Source: Pimelobacter simplex
GTDB lineage: Bacteria > Actinomycetota > Actinomycetes > Propionibacteriales > Nocardioidaceae
Assembly (NCBI RefSeq): GCF_900114845.1
Contig: NZ_FOUK01000004.1
Location: 248,001 to 312,000 of the forward strand
Reading direction: 5' to 3'
Length of the DNA stretch: 64,000 nt
Below are positions 25,513 to 36,277 of the stretch, one piece after another (position 1 is the first letter of the stretch; each line of letters opens with the position of its first letter). Below the pieces are notes generated by a model. That model made no database searches. It saw nothing but the letters and a program-made list of their open reading frames with translations, and was not told the origin of the DNA. A program made the translations under genes and the position numbers.

Positions 25513-26634
25513 GTGCACGTGGCGCACCTGACGCTGCACGACTTCCGCTCGTACGCCGACATCGACGTCGCGCTCGAGCCTGGGGTCACCGCCTTCGTCG
25601 GGAGCAACGGGCAGGGCAAGACCAACCTCGTCGAGGCGGTCGACTACCTCTCGCGGCTCTCCTCCCACCGGGTCGCCACCGACGCCCCGCTGATCCGGGC
25701 CGGTGCCGACCAGGCGATCGTGCGCGCCGCGGTGGTCCGCGACGGCCGGACGGCGGTCCTCGAGGTCGAGCTCAACCCGGGCCGCGCCAACCGGGCCCGG
25801 ATCAACCGCTCCCCGCTCTCCCGCGCCCGGGACCTGGCGGGCATCGTGCGCACCGTCGTCTTCAGCCCCGAGGACCTCGCCCTCGTCAAGGGCGACCCGG
25901 GCCAGCGCCGGCGCTTCCTCGACGACCTGCTCGTGCTCCGCACCCCCCGCTACGCCGGCGTCCTCGCCGACTACGAGCGCGTCCTCAAGCAGCGCAACAC
26001 CCTGCTCAAGACGCTCTACGCCGCGCGCGGATCCTCGCGCGAGGCGGCGCTGGCCACGCTCGCGGTCTGGGACGACCATCTCGTCGCCACCGGCAGCGAG
26101 CTGCTCGGCGCGCGCCGGGCGCTGACCACCGACCTGGCGCCGTACGTCGGGAAGGCGTACGAGGCGGTGGCCCGCGGCGCCTCGCGCGACGACGCCCGGA
26201 TCGAGTACCAGGCGACCGTCCCCGAGCCGACCCCCGAGGCCTTCCGGGCCGAGCTCGAGCGCCGGCAGGGCGACGAGATCGGGCGCGGGCTGACCCTGGT
26301 CGGCCCGCACCGCGACGACGTGCTGCTCACCCTCGGGCCCGGCGACGACCAGCGGCTGCCGGTGCGCGGCTACGCCAGCCACGGTGAGTCGTGGTCGTTC
26401 GCGCTCGCGCTGCGGCTGGCGTCGTACGACCTGCTGCGCGCCGACGGCGACGACCCGATCCTCGTCCTCGACGACGTCTTCGCCGAGCTCGACGCCGACC
26501 GGCGGGTCCAGCTCGCCGCGCTCGTTGCCGGCGCGGAGCAGGTGCTGGTCACCGCCGCGGTGGCGGCCGACGTCCCCGAGCAGCTGAGCGGCGCGACCTT
26601 CCACGTGGCGGCCGGCGAGGTGACCCGTGGCTGA
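25513..26634 (+). CDS. recF: DNA replication and repair protein RecF
   Basis: RecF is an SMC-like ATPase that helps load RecA at gaps with RecO and RecR. The 373-residue chain starts at GTG with HVAHLTLHDFRSYADIDVAL. It has Walker A VGSNGQGKTNLVEAVDYL, VVFSPEDLALVKGDPGQRRRFLDDLL, and GPHRDDVLLTL. The ABC signature is SHGESWSFALALRLASYDLL, with Walker B DDPILVLDDVFAELDADRR. All functional motifs are present. The stop is overlapped by the DUF721 gene. The GTG was chosen because the sequence upstream lacks conserved character. Confidence 0.96.
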   Translation: MHVAHLTLHDFRSYADIDVALEPGVTAFVGSNGQGKTNLVEAVDYLSRLSSHRVATDAPLIRAGADQAIVRAAVVRDGRTAVLEVELNPGRANRARINRSPLSRARDLAGIVRTVVFSPEDLALVKGDPGQRRRFLDDLLVLRTPRYAGVLADYERVLKQRNTLLKTLYAARGSSREAALATLAVWDDHLVATGSELLGARRALTTDLAPYVGKAYEAVARGASRDDARIEYQATVPEPTPEAFRAELERRQGDEIGRGLTLVGPHRDDVLLTLGPGDDQRLPVRGYASHGESWSFALALRLASYDLLRADGDDPILVLDDVFAELDADRRVQLAALVAGAEQVLVTAAVAADVPEQLSGATFHVAAGEVTRG

Positions 26635-27247
26635 GCCGGACGAGCCCGCCGAGGCCACCGATCCTCCCGAGCCCAACGAGCCCACCGAGGCGCACCGCGC
26701 CGACGGTCTCGACCTGGCCCGGGCCCAGATGCTCGGCACCGCCGGGTCGAGCACCACGCCCGCGGCCCGCCGTCCCCGGCGCAGCGGCAGCGGCAGCGGC
26801 AGCGGTGGTGGCAGCGGCGCGACCGGCTGGACCCCGCGCGGCCGGAGGGTGCGCGGCGAGGCCCAGCTGAGCAGCGCCTACCCCGACGGCCGCGACCCCC
26901 AGGGCCTCGGTCCCGAGCTCGGCCGGCTCATCGACGACCGCGGCTGGGCGCTCGACCTGCAGGTCCGCGGGGTGTTCGCGCGCTGGGCCGAGATCGTCGG
27001 TGCCGAGATCGGCGCCCACTCGACGCCGGAGTCCCTGGTCGACGGCGTCCTCGTCGTCCGCACCGACTCGACGGCGTGGGCCACCCAGCTCAAGCTCCTC
27101 GCGGCCACCGTGGTCAAGCGCCTCAACGAGGAGCTCGGCCACGGCACGGTGACCGTCGTCGAGGTGCTCGGCCCGCACGCGCCCAGCTGGAAGCACGGCC
27201 GCCGCAAGGCGCCGGGCAGCCGTGGGCCGCGCGACACCTACGGCTGA
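26627..27247 (+). CDS. DUF721 family protein (DciA-like)
   Basis: The 206-residue protein has a long acidic then Ser/Gly-rich N-terminal tail (about 1-85). The DUF721 domain follows: RGWALDLQVRGVFARWAEIV, GAHSTPESLVDGVLVVRTDS and WATQLKLLAATVVKRLNEEL. DUF721 includes DciA, the ancestral helicase-loading protein, and actinobacterial members (Rv0004) sit in this place between recF and gyrB. The start GTG overlaps the recF stop by 8 bp. A role in loading DnaB is an inference from the family. Confidence 0.88.
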   Translation: MAEPDEPAEATDPPEPNEPTEAHRADGLDLARAQMLGTAGSSTTPAARRPRRSGSGSGSGGGSGATGWTPRGRRVRGEAQLSSAYPDGRDPQGLGPELGRLIDDRGWALDLQVRGVFARWAEIVGAEIGAHSTPESLVDGVLVVRTDSTAWATQLKLLAATVVKRLNEELGHGTVTVVEVLGPHAPSWKHGRRKAPGSRGPRDTYG

Positions 27248-27495
27248 ACCAGACCTCCCGGGGCGCCCGCCGACGTACGGGGACCCGTCCGCCCCCCTGT
27301 TCGGCGCTCCGATCGCCGTTTACGGGCCGTCCAGAGGCACTTTTCAGCAGCTGACCCCCGTTTCGACACGCGCGAAGCGTGTCTGCAGGCCCTCAGAAGG
27401 CTAGAATCGACAACTGGGCCGGGAATGCGTCTCGGGACGCCTGACTCGGCCTTCGCCATGCTCCCGGCAGGCGGTTCGTATGTCGATCAAAGTGA
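27248..27495 (+). promoter_or_regulatory. gyrB upstream region
   Basis: This 248-bp gap before gyrB has an inverted repeat GACACGC (27365-27371) / GCGTGTC (27377-27383) and a good -10 hexamer TAGAAT (27402-27407). Together they suggest a main promoter about 90 bp before the start. A matching -35 is not clear. Supercoiling-sensitive gyrB promoters are typical in actinobacteria, and the inverted repeat may be an operator. Confidence 0.5.
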
Positions 27496-29610
27496 ATGAG
27501 GTCCCGCGTGTCCACTGACGACCAGTCCCCTGAGGTCGTGTCCGAGGTCTCCGCGACGCTGCCGGAGTACGACGCCTCCGCCATCCAGGTCCTCGAGGGT
27601 CTCGAGGCGGTCCGCAAGCGACCCGGCATGTACATCGGCTCCACCGGTGAGCGCGGCCTGCACCACCTGATCTGGGAGATCGTCGACAACGCGGTCGACG
27701 AGGCGCTCGCCGGCTACTGCGACACCATCAAGGTGACGCTCAACCCCGACGGTTCGGTGAGCGTGTCCGACAACGGGCGCGGCATCCCCACCGACACCGC
27801 CCCCGGCCAGGAGCTGCCCGCCGCGACGCTGGCGCTGACCGTGCTCCACGCCGGCGGCAAGTTCGGCGGCGGCGGCTACAAGGTCTCCGGCGGTCTGCAC
27901 GGCGTCGGCTCGTCGGTGGTCAACGCGCTCTCGACCAAGCTGCGCCTGGAGATCAAGAACCGCGGCTACCTGTGGGAGCAGGACTTCTCCCTCGGCGTCC
28001 CTGACTTCGACCTGCGCCAGGTCCGGCCCCTCGAGGACGGCGAGCGTACGGGGACGACGGTCACCTGGTTCGCCTCGCCCGAGATCTTCGAGACCACCGA
28101 CTACACGCTCGAGACGATCTCGACCCGCTTCCGCGAGATGGCCTTCCTCAACAAGGGCCTGCGCATCGAGCTGCGCGACGCCCGGCCCAAGGCCGAGGAC
28201 CTCGCCGACGCCGTCGAGGACGGCACCGTCGACGAGACCGCCGGCGTCGCCGTGGCGGCGTCCGCGGTGCACGCGGTCGACGTCGACGGGCACAAGGCGC
28301 TCGAGCAGGTCTTCCAGTACGAGCGCGGCCTGGCCGACTACGTCGACTTCCTCAACCGCAGCAAGACGCCGATCAGCTCGATCATCGCGTTCGAGGACCA
28401 GACCTCCGACGACGCGGCCAACCCGATGAGCCTCGAGATCGCGATGCAGTGGCAGGCGTCGTCGTACAACGAGTCGGTGCACACCTTCGCCAACACGATC
28501 AACACCCCCGAGGGCGGCACGCACGAAGAGGGCTTCCGCGCCGCGCTCACCTCGCTGGTCAACCGGTGGGGCGAGGAGTGGGGCCTGATCAAGAAGAAGG
28601 AGGACCGGCTGACCGGTGACGACATCCGCGAGGGTCTCACCGCGATCATCAGCCTGAAGATCTCCGAGCCGCAGTTCGAGGGCCAGACGAAGGCCAAGCT
28701 CGGCAACACCGAGGCCAAGGGCTTCGTGCAGTCGGCGGTCAACGACGAGCTCGGTGCCTGGTTGGAGCAGAACCCCAACGAGGGCAAGGAGATCATCCGC
28801 AAGGCGCAGGCCGCGGCCACCGCGCGGATCGCCGCGCGCAAGGCGCGTGACCTGGCCCGCAACCGCAAGGGCCTGCTCGGCGGCGGCGGCCTGCCCGGCA
28901 AGCTGCGCGACTGCAGCTCGCGCAACCCCGAGGAGTGCGAGGTCTTCATCGTCGAGGGCGACTCGGCGGGCGGCTCCGCGGTGATGGGCCGCGACAACCG
29001 GATCCAGGCGATCCTCCCGATCCGCGGCAAGATCCTCAACGTCGAGAAGGCGCGCATCGACAAGGTCCTGGCCAACCAGGAGGTGCAGGCGATCATCTCG
29101 GCGCTCGGCACGGGCGTCCACGAGGAGTTCGGCCTCGAGAAGCTGCGCTACCACAAGATCGTGCTGATGGCCGACGCCGACGTCGACGGCCACCACATCA
29201 ACACGCTGCTGCTGACCCTGCTGTTCCGCTTCATGCGTCCGCTGATCGAGGCCGGCCACGTCTACCTCGCCCAGCCGCCGCTCTACCGGATCAAGTGGAA
29301 CAAGCCGCACGAGCACGAGTTCGTCTACTCCGACGCCGAGCGCGACGCGATGATCCGCGACGGGCTCGAGCAGGGCAAGAAGCTGCCGAAGGACGCTCCG
29401 ATCCAGCGGTACAAGGGTCTGGGCGAGATGAACGCCGACGAGCTGTGGGACACCACCCTCGACCCCGACCAGCGCGTGCTGCTGCAGGTGACGCTGGAGG
29501 ACGCGGCCCAGGCCGACGAGATCTTCTCGATCCTGATGGGGGAGGACGTCGAGCAGCGGCGCTCCTTCATCCAGCGCAACGCGAAAGATGTCCGATTCCT
29601 CGATATCTGA
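27496..29610 (+). CDS. gyrB: DNA gyrase subunit B
   Basis: GyrB is the ATPase subunit of gyrase. The 704-residue product has the GHKL ATPase (IQVLEGLEAVRKRPGMYIGS, EIVDNAVDEALAGYC, SVSDNGRGIPTD, GGLHGVGSSVVNAL). The transducer domain follows, and the TOPRIM domain has VEGDSAGGSAVMGRDNRIQA and MADADVDGHHINTLLLTLLF. The C-terminus has RYKGLGEMNADELWDTTLDP. It starts at ATG 27496 and is 51 bp from gyrA. All ATP- and metal-binding residues appear intact. Confidence 0.98.
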   Translation: MRSRVSTDDQSPEVVSEVSATLPEYDASAIQVLEGLEAVRKRPGMYIGSTGERGLHHLIWEIVDNAVDEALAGYCDTIKVTLNPDGSVSVSDNGRGIPTDTAPGQELPAATLALTVLHAGGKFGGGGYKVSGGLHGVGSSVVNALSTKLRLEIKNRGYLWEQDFSLGVPDFDLRQVRPLEDGERTGTTVTWFASPEIFETTDYTLETISTRFREMAFLNKGLRIELRDARPKAEDLADAVEDGTVDETAGVAVAASAVHAVDVDGHKALEQVFQYERGLADYVDFLNRSKTPISSIIAFEDQTSDDAANPMSLEIAMQWQASSYNESVHTFANTINTPEGGTHEEGFRAALTSLVNRWGEEWGLIKKKEDRLTGDDIREGLTAIISLKISEPQFEGQTKAKLGNTEAKGFVQSAVNDELGAWLEQNPNEGKEIIRKAQAAATARIAARKARDLARNRKGLLGGGGLPGKLRDCSSRNPEECEVFIVEGDSAGGSAVMGRDNRIQAILPIRGKILNVEKARIDKVLANQEVQAIISALGTGVHEEFGLEKLRYHKIVLMADADVDGHHINTLLLTLLFRFMRPLIEAGHVYLAQPPLYRIKWNKPHEHEFVYSDAERDAMIRDGLEQGKKLPKDAPIQRYKGLGEMNADELWDTTLDPDQRVLLQVTLEDAAQADEIFSILMGEDVEQRRSFIQRNAKDVRFLDI

Positions 29611-29661
29611 GTTTCTAGCAGATTCCTTAGATATCGATAGATCGAGCCAGAGAGAGCAATC

Positions 29662-32330
<2,669 letters not shown>

Positions 32331-32331
<1 letters not shown>

Positions 32332-32852
32332 TGACCGAGCGCGTCGAGGACACCGTGATCCGACCGGCGGCCGAGGGTGGCCGGCCGGCGGGCGCAGCGT
32401 CCCCGACCCACCCGGCCCCCACCACCCCGCCGCCCGCCCCGGGCGCCACCGACGCCCCGGCCGCCGCCCGCGGCCGGGCCCCGCGCCGGGCCCGCCTGCG
32501 CCTCACCCGGGTCGACCCCTGGTCGGTGATGAAGACGTCGTTCCTGCTCTCCATCGCCTTCGCCGTCGTCACCGTGGTCGCCGTCGCGATGGTCTGGCAG
32601 GTCCTCGGCGCCGCCGGCGTCTGGGACTCGATCAACTCGACCATCAAGGAGGGCATCGGCGGCAAGGACGTCGAGTCCTTCCGGATCGAGGACTACCTCG
32701 GCACCAGCCGCGTGCTCGGCTTCACCATGCTCGTGGCCGCCATCGACGTCGTCCTCATCACCGCAGCGGCCACCCTCACCGCCTTCCTCTACAACATGTC
32801 CGCCGCCCTCCTCGGCGGCGTCGAGATCACCCTCGCCGAGGACGGCAACTGA
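32331..32852 (+). CDS. DUF3566 family membrane protein
   Basis: The 173-residue protein has a Pro/Ala-rich cytoplasmic N-terminus (about 1-60). The DUF3566 domain begins ARLRLTRVDPWSVMKTSFLL, with two membrane helices (about 70-92 and 130-155) joined by VWDSINSTIKEGIGGKDVES. It corresponds to Rv0007 of M. tuberculosis, directly after gyrA. The ATG shares its A with the gyrA stop, so the two are translationally coupled. No function is established. Confidence 0.93.
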
Positions 32853-32947
32853 CCACCCGCCCCGTTTTGTCCCCGGCGAACCGCCTCCGGTAGTGTCTGT
32901 CCTCGGCTTGCTGCCGAGGGGCTTCCACCCAGAGCGGCTCGCCACCC

Positions 32948-33021
32948 GGGCCTATAGCTCAGACGGTTAGAGCACCACACTGATAATGTGGGGGTCAGAG
33001 GTTCAAGTCCTCTTAGGCCCA
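32948..33021 (+). tRNA. tRNA-Ile(GAT)
   Basis: The 74-nt gene has a 7-bp acceptor stem GGGCCTA / TAGGCCC. The anticodon stem CCACA / TGTGG encloses the loop CTGATAA (anticodon GAT at 32982-32984), and GTTCAAGTC is the T loop. CCA is not encoded. It lies after gyrA and DUF3566, as in mycobacteria. Confidence 0.97.
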
Positions 33022-33025
33022 CAGC

Positions 33026-33059
33026 AAGCCCCGGCCGCGCATCCCGCGGACCGGGGCTT
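33026..33059 (+). terminator. Hairpin after tRNA-Ile
   Basis: AAGCCCCGG (33026-33034) pairs with CCGGGGCTT (33051-33059), with an inner GC-rich stem. It lies between tRNA-Ile and the small DLW-39 gene and could end tRNA transcription. Confidence 0.65.
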
Positions 33060-33081
33060 CTTGGGAAGAAGGAGCGAAGCA

Positions 33082-33207
33082 GTGAAGAAGATTCTTCTCG
33101 CGGTCCTCGCCGCGGCCGGCGTCGTCATCGCCGGCAAGAAGCTCCAGGAGAGCAAGGCCGAGCAGGCCCTCTGGGCCGAGGCCACCGACACGCTCCCGAA
33201 GAACTGA
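33082..33207 (+). CDS. DLW-39 family small protein
   Basis: This 41-residue protein begins VKKILLAVLAAAGVVIAGKK, a single hydrophobic helix, and ends QALWAEATDTLPKN. It matches the DLW-39 family of actinobacterial mini-proteins found between the gyrA-linked tRNAs. The characteristic LW pair is here in ALWAEA. The GTG start has GAAGGAGCGAAG upstream. The function is unknown; it is probably a membrane-associated peptide. Confidence 0.85.
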   Translation: MKKILLAVLAAAGVVIAGKKLQESKAEQALWAEATDTLPKN

Positions 33208-33239
33208 ATCACCCGCCCGGCCGTCGTACGGCTGGGCTG

Positions 33240-33312
33240 GGGGCCTTGGCGCAATTGGTAGCGCACCTGCTTTGCAAGCAGGGGGTTAGGGGTTCGAGTC
33301 CCCTAGGCTCCA
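33240..33312 (+). tRNA. tRNA-Ala(TGC), integration target
   Basis: The 73-nt gene has the acceptor stem GGGGCCT / AGGCTCC with one G-T pair. The anticodon stem is CCTGC with loop TTTGCAA (anticodon TGC at 33273-33275), and GGTTCGAGTCC is the T arm. The gene is complete. Bases 33271-33292 (anticodon loop to T stem) are repeated exactly at 52311-52332, so this tRNA is the attachment site of the island. Confidence 0.97.
33271..33292 (+). repeat. attL, direct repeat in tRNA-Ala
   Basis: These 22 bp from the anticodon loop through the variable loop to the T stem match 52311-52332 exactly. After it the sequences differ, the left copy continuing as a normal T arm. Confidence 0.85.
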
Positions 33313-33319
33313 CTGGAGA

Positions 33320-33341
33320 AGCCGCAGGTCAGCCTGCGGCT
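33320..33341 (+). terminator. Terminator after tRNA-Ala
   Basis: A perfect 9-bp stem AGCCGCAGG / CCTGCGGCT with a TCAG loop starts 8 bp after the tRNA and is followed by a pyrimidine-rich run. It probably arrived with the island, as it lies inside the left junction. Confidence 0.75.
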
Positions 33342-33410
33342 ACTTTCATTTGTAGAGTGGTCTGGTTCGGTTCGGGATCACTGGCTAGGGGAAGATCGTC
33401 ACCGAACAGG

Positions 33411-33717
33411 CATGGCTACGTTTGAGAACATGTTCGTCGACGCCTCGCTGTTCGGGACGATCCCGCTGACTCGGCACCCACCGCTGACAAGCCATAGGTA
33501 GGTCCGACCTGGCAGATCGACGCTCTCCGGGCAGCCCTGGACCGATGTGGCGTCGCGACCATGGATGACCGCTACAGGCGCCTCGGCGTCGAGATCGTCG
33601 GCCGTCCCGTCACGGTTCTGAAGGACCTCACTGCGCTGAAGCCGGGCTGCATCTGGTCGAGCCCAAGTACTTGGGATGCGGTCAAATCTGCGGCGGCTAG
33701 CGATCAGAACTCTCGTC
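33411..33717 (+). pseudogene. Remnant of an unknown gene at the island's left end
   Basis: Two pieces look coding. A 29-residue start MATFENMFVDASLFGTIPLT is at 33411-33500. A segment about 33507-33717 in another frame reads TWQIDALRAALDRCGVATMD, then RYRRLGVEIVGRPVTVLKDL and an AVKSAAASD end. The second part resembles C-terminal tails of proteins in actinobacterial mobile elements, with a repeated GRPV-like helix. It then runs into the convergent vsr gene. No full domain remains. The 33313-33410 stretch before it holds only the terminator. Confidence 0.45.
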
Positions 33718-34143
33718 CTCTGGCTCGTCGTCCTCGCGAGGCCGAAGCGTCGCGAGGATCCGAGCGACAACGAGCTCCGGAGGGTCGTGTTCCCACGCCC
33801 GGAGAACAGTCCATCCGGCCTCGAGGAGCAGCTCGTCGGTGTTGGCGTCACGCGCCCGGTTGCTTAAGACCTTGTCAGCCCAGAAGGCAGCGTTCGTCCT
33901 CGCGACGGTGTGATGCTCGGGGCAGCCATGCCAGAAGCAGCCGTCGACGAACACGGCTATCTTCGCTCGCGTGAACACGAGATCTGCCCGCCGATTGAGG
34001 TTCGGAATCGGTCGGAAGTCGACGCGATAGCGCAGGCCCGCCGCATGAGCGGCTCGCCGTACAGCGAGCTCGGGCTTGGTGTCACGCCCACGATTGGCCT
34101 GCATCCCTCGCCGCACGCCGTCTGATGAAGCCCAACCCGACAC
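33697..34143 (-). CDS. vsr: Very short patch repair endonuclease
   Basis: Vsr nicks beside T:G mismatches formed when 5-methylcytosine deaminates, so that the methylated base is restored. The 148-residue product has the Vsr start RRGMQANRGRDTKPELAVRR, then RRADLVFTRAKIAVFVDGCF, the zinc-linked FWHGCPEHH, NAAFWADKVLSNRARDANTD and LLLEAGWTVLRAWEHD. The active-site aspartate and histidine of the family are visible. The start is GTG, 2 bp after the NgoMIV-like gene, so it is co-transcribed with it. A C5 methyltransferase is adjacent, which fits. Confidence 0.93.
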   Translation of the reverse strand: MSGWASSDGVRRGMQANRGRDTKPELAVRRAAHAAGLRYRVDFRPIPNLNRRADLVFTRAKIAVFVDGCFWHGCPEHHTVARTNAAFWADKVLSNRARDANTDELLLEAGWTVLRAWEHDPPELVVARILATLRPREDDEPEDESSDR

Positions 34144-34145
34144 GG

Positions 34146-35075
34146 TCAGAGTCTCTCGGCGTGCGCAACAAGTTCGTCGTAGTCGCGGACGCGCCGTTGC
34201 TCGACGAGACGGTTGAACACCGCCACGATGCGTTGGGACGTTCTGTCGGTCTTTCGGCCGTAGACGTCATCGACGGCAGCTTGCAGCGCGGGCAGATGCA
34301 GGTGGTAGACGCAGTCGACGTCCCCGGAACCGCCTCCCAGAAGGTTGAGCATGTACGGCCGAGGCTCCATCGTCACTGCTGCGAAGTGGGGCATGCGACC
34401 GCGACGGAGTGCAGAGAGCTTCGCGCCCTGAGATCTACAGTCTTGGGCGCGGTCAGTGCGCAGCGACCAATTGAGCGACAGGCCGATCTCGAGCTCGGGC
34501 AGGCGGGGCCGCTGATCCTGTGCGACGGCGACGTCCAGCTTCAGAAGCGATTCCGTTCCAATCTCGGCCAGGGCTGTCTGCCGAGCCTCGACCTCAGCCG
34601 AGGTCGCCCTCTCCACGTCCTCGATGAGTTGCTCGAGCCGGGTGACGGCGGCCGGCGGAGCAATGACCCGCTTCCTTGCTTCCGCCGTCAGGCGTCGCCA
34701 GGCCTTCTCGTACGCCGCAGACGGTTCGACGGCAATGTCAGCGAGGGCACCCACGTGGCGATACTGCTGGAAGGTGTTCACCACGCCTTCGGGAGCAACA
34801 AGCAGTCCGTGACCCGAGGCACTCAGCCGCGCCGCGAGGTCCGCAGCCACCCTCTGAGCGAACGGCAGTCCTGTCTCGTCCTGTCCAGGGGTGTCCCGCC
34901 GAACGCCGAGAGCGTCGAACAGAGCGAATCCCAGTGCGACGGAATCGGACTTGGTCTTGTCCGATGTGTTCGGCTTGCCGTGGTCGCGGTAACCGCACAG
35001 GTCCTTGGCGAATGGGGCTGGCACAGATGTGACCCTAGCTCCGGAGCAACGGACCACCCTCTCCACGTCCCACAT
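34146..35075 (-). CDS. NgoMIV-family type II restriction endonuclease, probably inactive
   Basis: The NgoMIV family cuts GCCGGC. The C-terminal block LNWSLRTDRAQDCRSQG, then GRMPHFAAVTMEPRPY and GSGDVDCVYHLHLP clearly matches NgoMIV. Comparison with my recollection of NgoMIV active-site residues gives Asp140 kept (LLKLDVAV) and Ser185 kept. Lys187 is replaced by Asn (SLNW for SCKW), Glu201 by Gln (RSQG for RSEG) and Glu70 by Ala. It may be catalytically dead or act in another way. The start is taken at the ATG at 35073-35075, since the methyltransferase begins at 35122 on the other strand. Longer readings would overlap it. Confidence 0.85.
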   Translation of the reverse strand: MWDVERVVRCSGARVTSVPAPFAKDLCGYRDHGKPNTSDKTKSDSVALGFALFDALGVRRDTPGQDETGLPFAQRVAADLAARLSASGHGLLVAPEGVVNTFQQYRHVGALADIAVEPSAAYEKAWRRLTAEARKRVIAPPAAVTRLEQLIEDVERATSAEVEARQTALAEIGTESLLKLDVAVAQDQRPRLPELEIGLSLNWSLRTDRAQDCRSQGAKLSALRRGRMPHFAAVTMEPRPYMLNLLGGGSGDVDCVYHLHLPALQAAVDDVYGRKTDRTSQRIVAVFNRLVEQRRVRDYDELVAHAERL

Positions 35076-35121
35076 CGGCGTTGCTTCCGGAAATGTCGGC
35101 CCTCGAACGTACGATCGAGCC

Positions 35122-36261
35122 ATGACCACCGCCAAGCCCACTACCATCGACCTGTTCGCCGGGTGCGGAGGCATGACGGTCGGGTTCGCTGATGAAGGCT
35201 TTCAGCCGGTTCTGGCGGTCGAGTGGGACCGCTACGCTGCGGCGACCTACGCCGCGAACTGGGGCGAGGATCACGTCATCCCCGGCGACATCGCTGAGGT
35301 GGCGAAGAACCAGATCCCGGTCGCCGACGTCATCATCGGTGGCCCGCCGTGCCAGGGGTTCTCCAACCTGGGTCTGAAGCGCCTCGACGATCCGCGTAAC
35401 CAGCTCTGGCGCGAGTACGTGCGCTTCATCAGGACCGCGAAGCCGCAGGTTTTCGTGATCGAGAACGTCGACAGGTTCGCGAAGTCGCCCGAGTTCGCGA
35501 TGCTCCAGGCGGAGATCGATCACGGGCTGCTGAAGAACTACGAGATCTCCTACGGCGTCCTCAACGCCGCCGATTACGGCGTCTCGCAACGGCGACGACG
35601 CACGATCATCATCGGCTCACGTGTCGGCAGGATCGAGTTGCCGGAGCCGACACATGCTCGTGAGGCGGCCTCGGGCCTGAAGCCCTGGCGCACCGTTCGT
35701 GACCGAATCGAGGGGCTTCCCGCACGTCCTGACACCACGGAGCTTCCGCAGTCGGTGACCTCCTTCTTCGGCGAGCCGATGCCCGGGGTGTTCAAGGGTC
35801 TCGACATCCACTTCCGTCGAGACCCGCGTCAGCTGTCCCTCGACCGGTACTCGTACGTTCCGCCGGGCGGCGGCCGCTTCGACGTTCCGCCCGAGTTGTT
35901 GCCTCGTTGCTGGCGAGAGAAGGCCACCGGCACCACGGACGTCATGGGCCGAATGCGCTGGGACTTCCCGTCGCACACCATTCGTACGGAGTTCTTCAAG
36001 CCGGAGAAGGGTTCCTACCTGCACCCGCAGTGGGAGGCCGGCGTCCAGGACCGTCGTGAGGAGCGCCTGTACGTGCGGGGCAATCCACGCAAGTCGGTGA
36101 ACCGCGTCGTCACCCACTACGAGGCGTCATTGATCCAGGACTTCCCGGAGGCCTACCAGTGGGTCGGACCGAAGATCGCGATCGCCAAGCAGATCGGCAA
36201 CGCTGTACCGTCCGGCCTGGCTCGGGCGATCGCTCGACACATCAAGCCCTACATCGCCTGA
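35122..36261 (+). CDS. DNA (cytosine-5-)-methyltransferase
   Basis: The 379-residue C5 methyltransferase has motif I DLFAGCGGMTVGF and motif IV GGPPCQGFSN with the catalytic Cys. Motif VI VIENVDRF and motif VIII SQRRRRTIIIG follow, with target-recognition sequence between about 190 and 300, and motifs IX-X in QIGNAVPSGLARAIARHI. The start is ATG at 35122, with a GAGCC before it. It is divergent from the NgoMIV-like gene and convergent with the NaeI-like gene, and is the only methyltransferase in the island. It probably protects GCCGGC. DISARM class 2 also has a C5 methyltransferase (DrmMII), so service to the neighbouring system is possible. Confidence 0.93.
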   Translation: MTTAKPTTIDLFAGCGGMTVGFADEGFQPVLAVEWDRYAAATYAANWGEDHVIPGDIAEVAKNQIPVADVIIGGPPCQGFSNLGLKRLDDPRNQLWREYVRFIRTAKPQVFVIENVDRFAKSPEFAMLQAEIDHGLLKNYEISYGVLNAADYGVSQRRRRTIIIGSRVGRIELPEPTHAREAASGLKPWRTVRDRIEGLPARPDTTELPQSVTSFFGEPMPGVFKGLDIHFRRDPRQLSLDRYSYVPPGGGRFDVPPELLPRCWREKATGTTDVMGRMRWDFPSHTIRTEFFKPEKGSYLHPQWEAGVQDRREERLYVRGNPRKSVNRVVTHYEASLIQDFPEAYQWVGPKIAIAKQIGNAVPSGLARAIARHIKPYIA

Positions 36262-36277
36262 ACCCTCAGTTGCGGCG

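Noticed and set aside
33718..33974. Continuation of the plus-strand open frame from 33561 through vsr
   Set aside because: It is antisense to the conserved vsr gene and composition changes abruptly at the overlap.
35122..36261. Assignment of the C5 methyltransferase as DrmMII of DISARM
   Set aside because: It lies outside the helicase operon, beside NgoMIV- and NaeI-type nucleases, so membership of that restriction cluster is more likely. A shared role remains possible.
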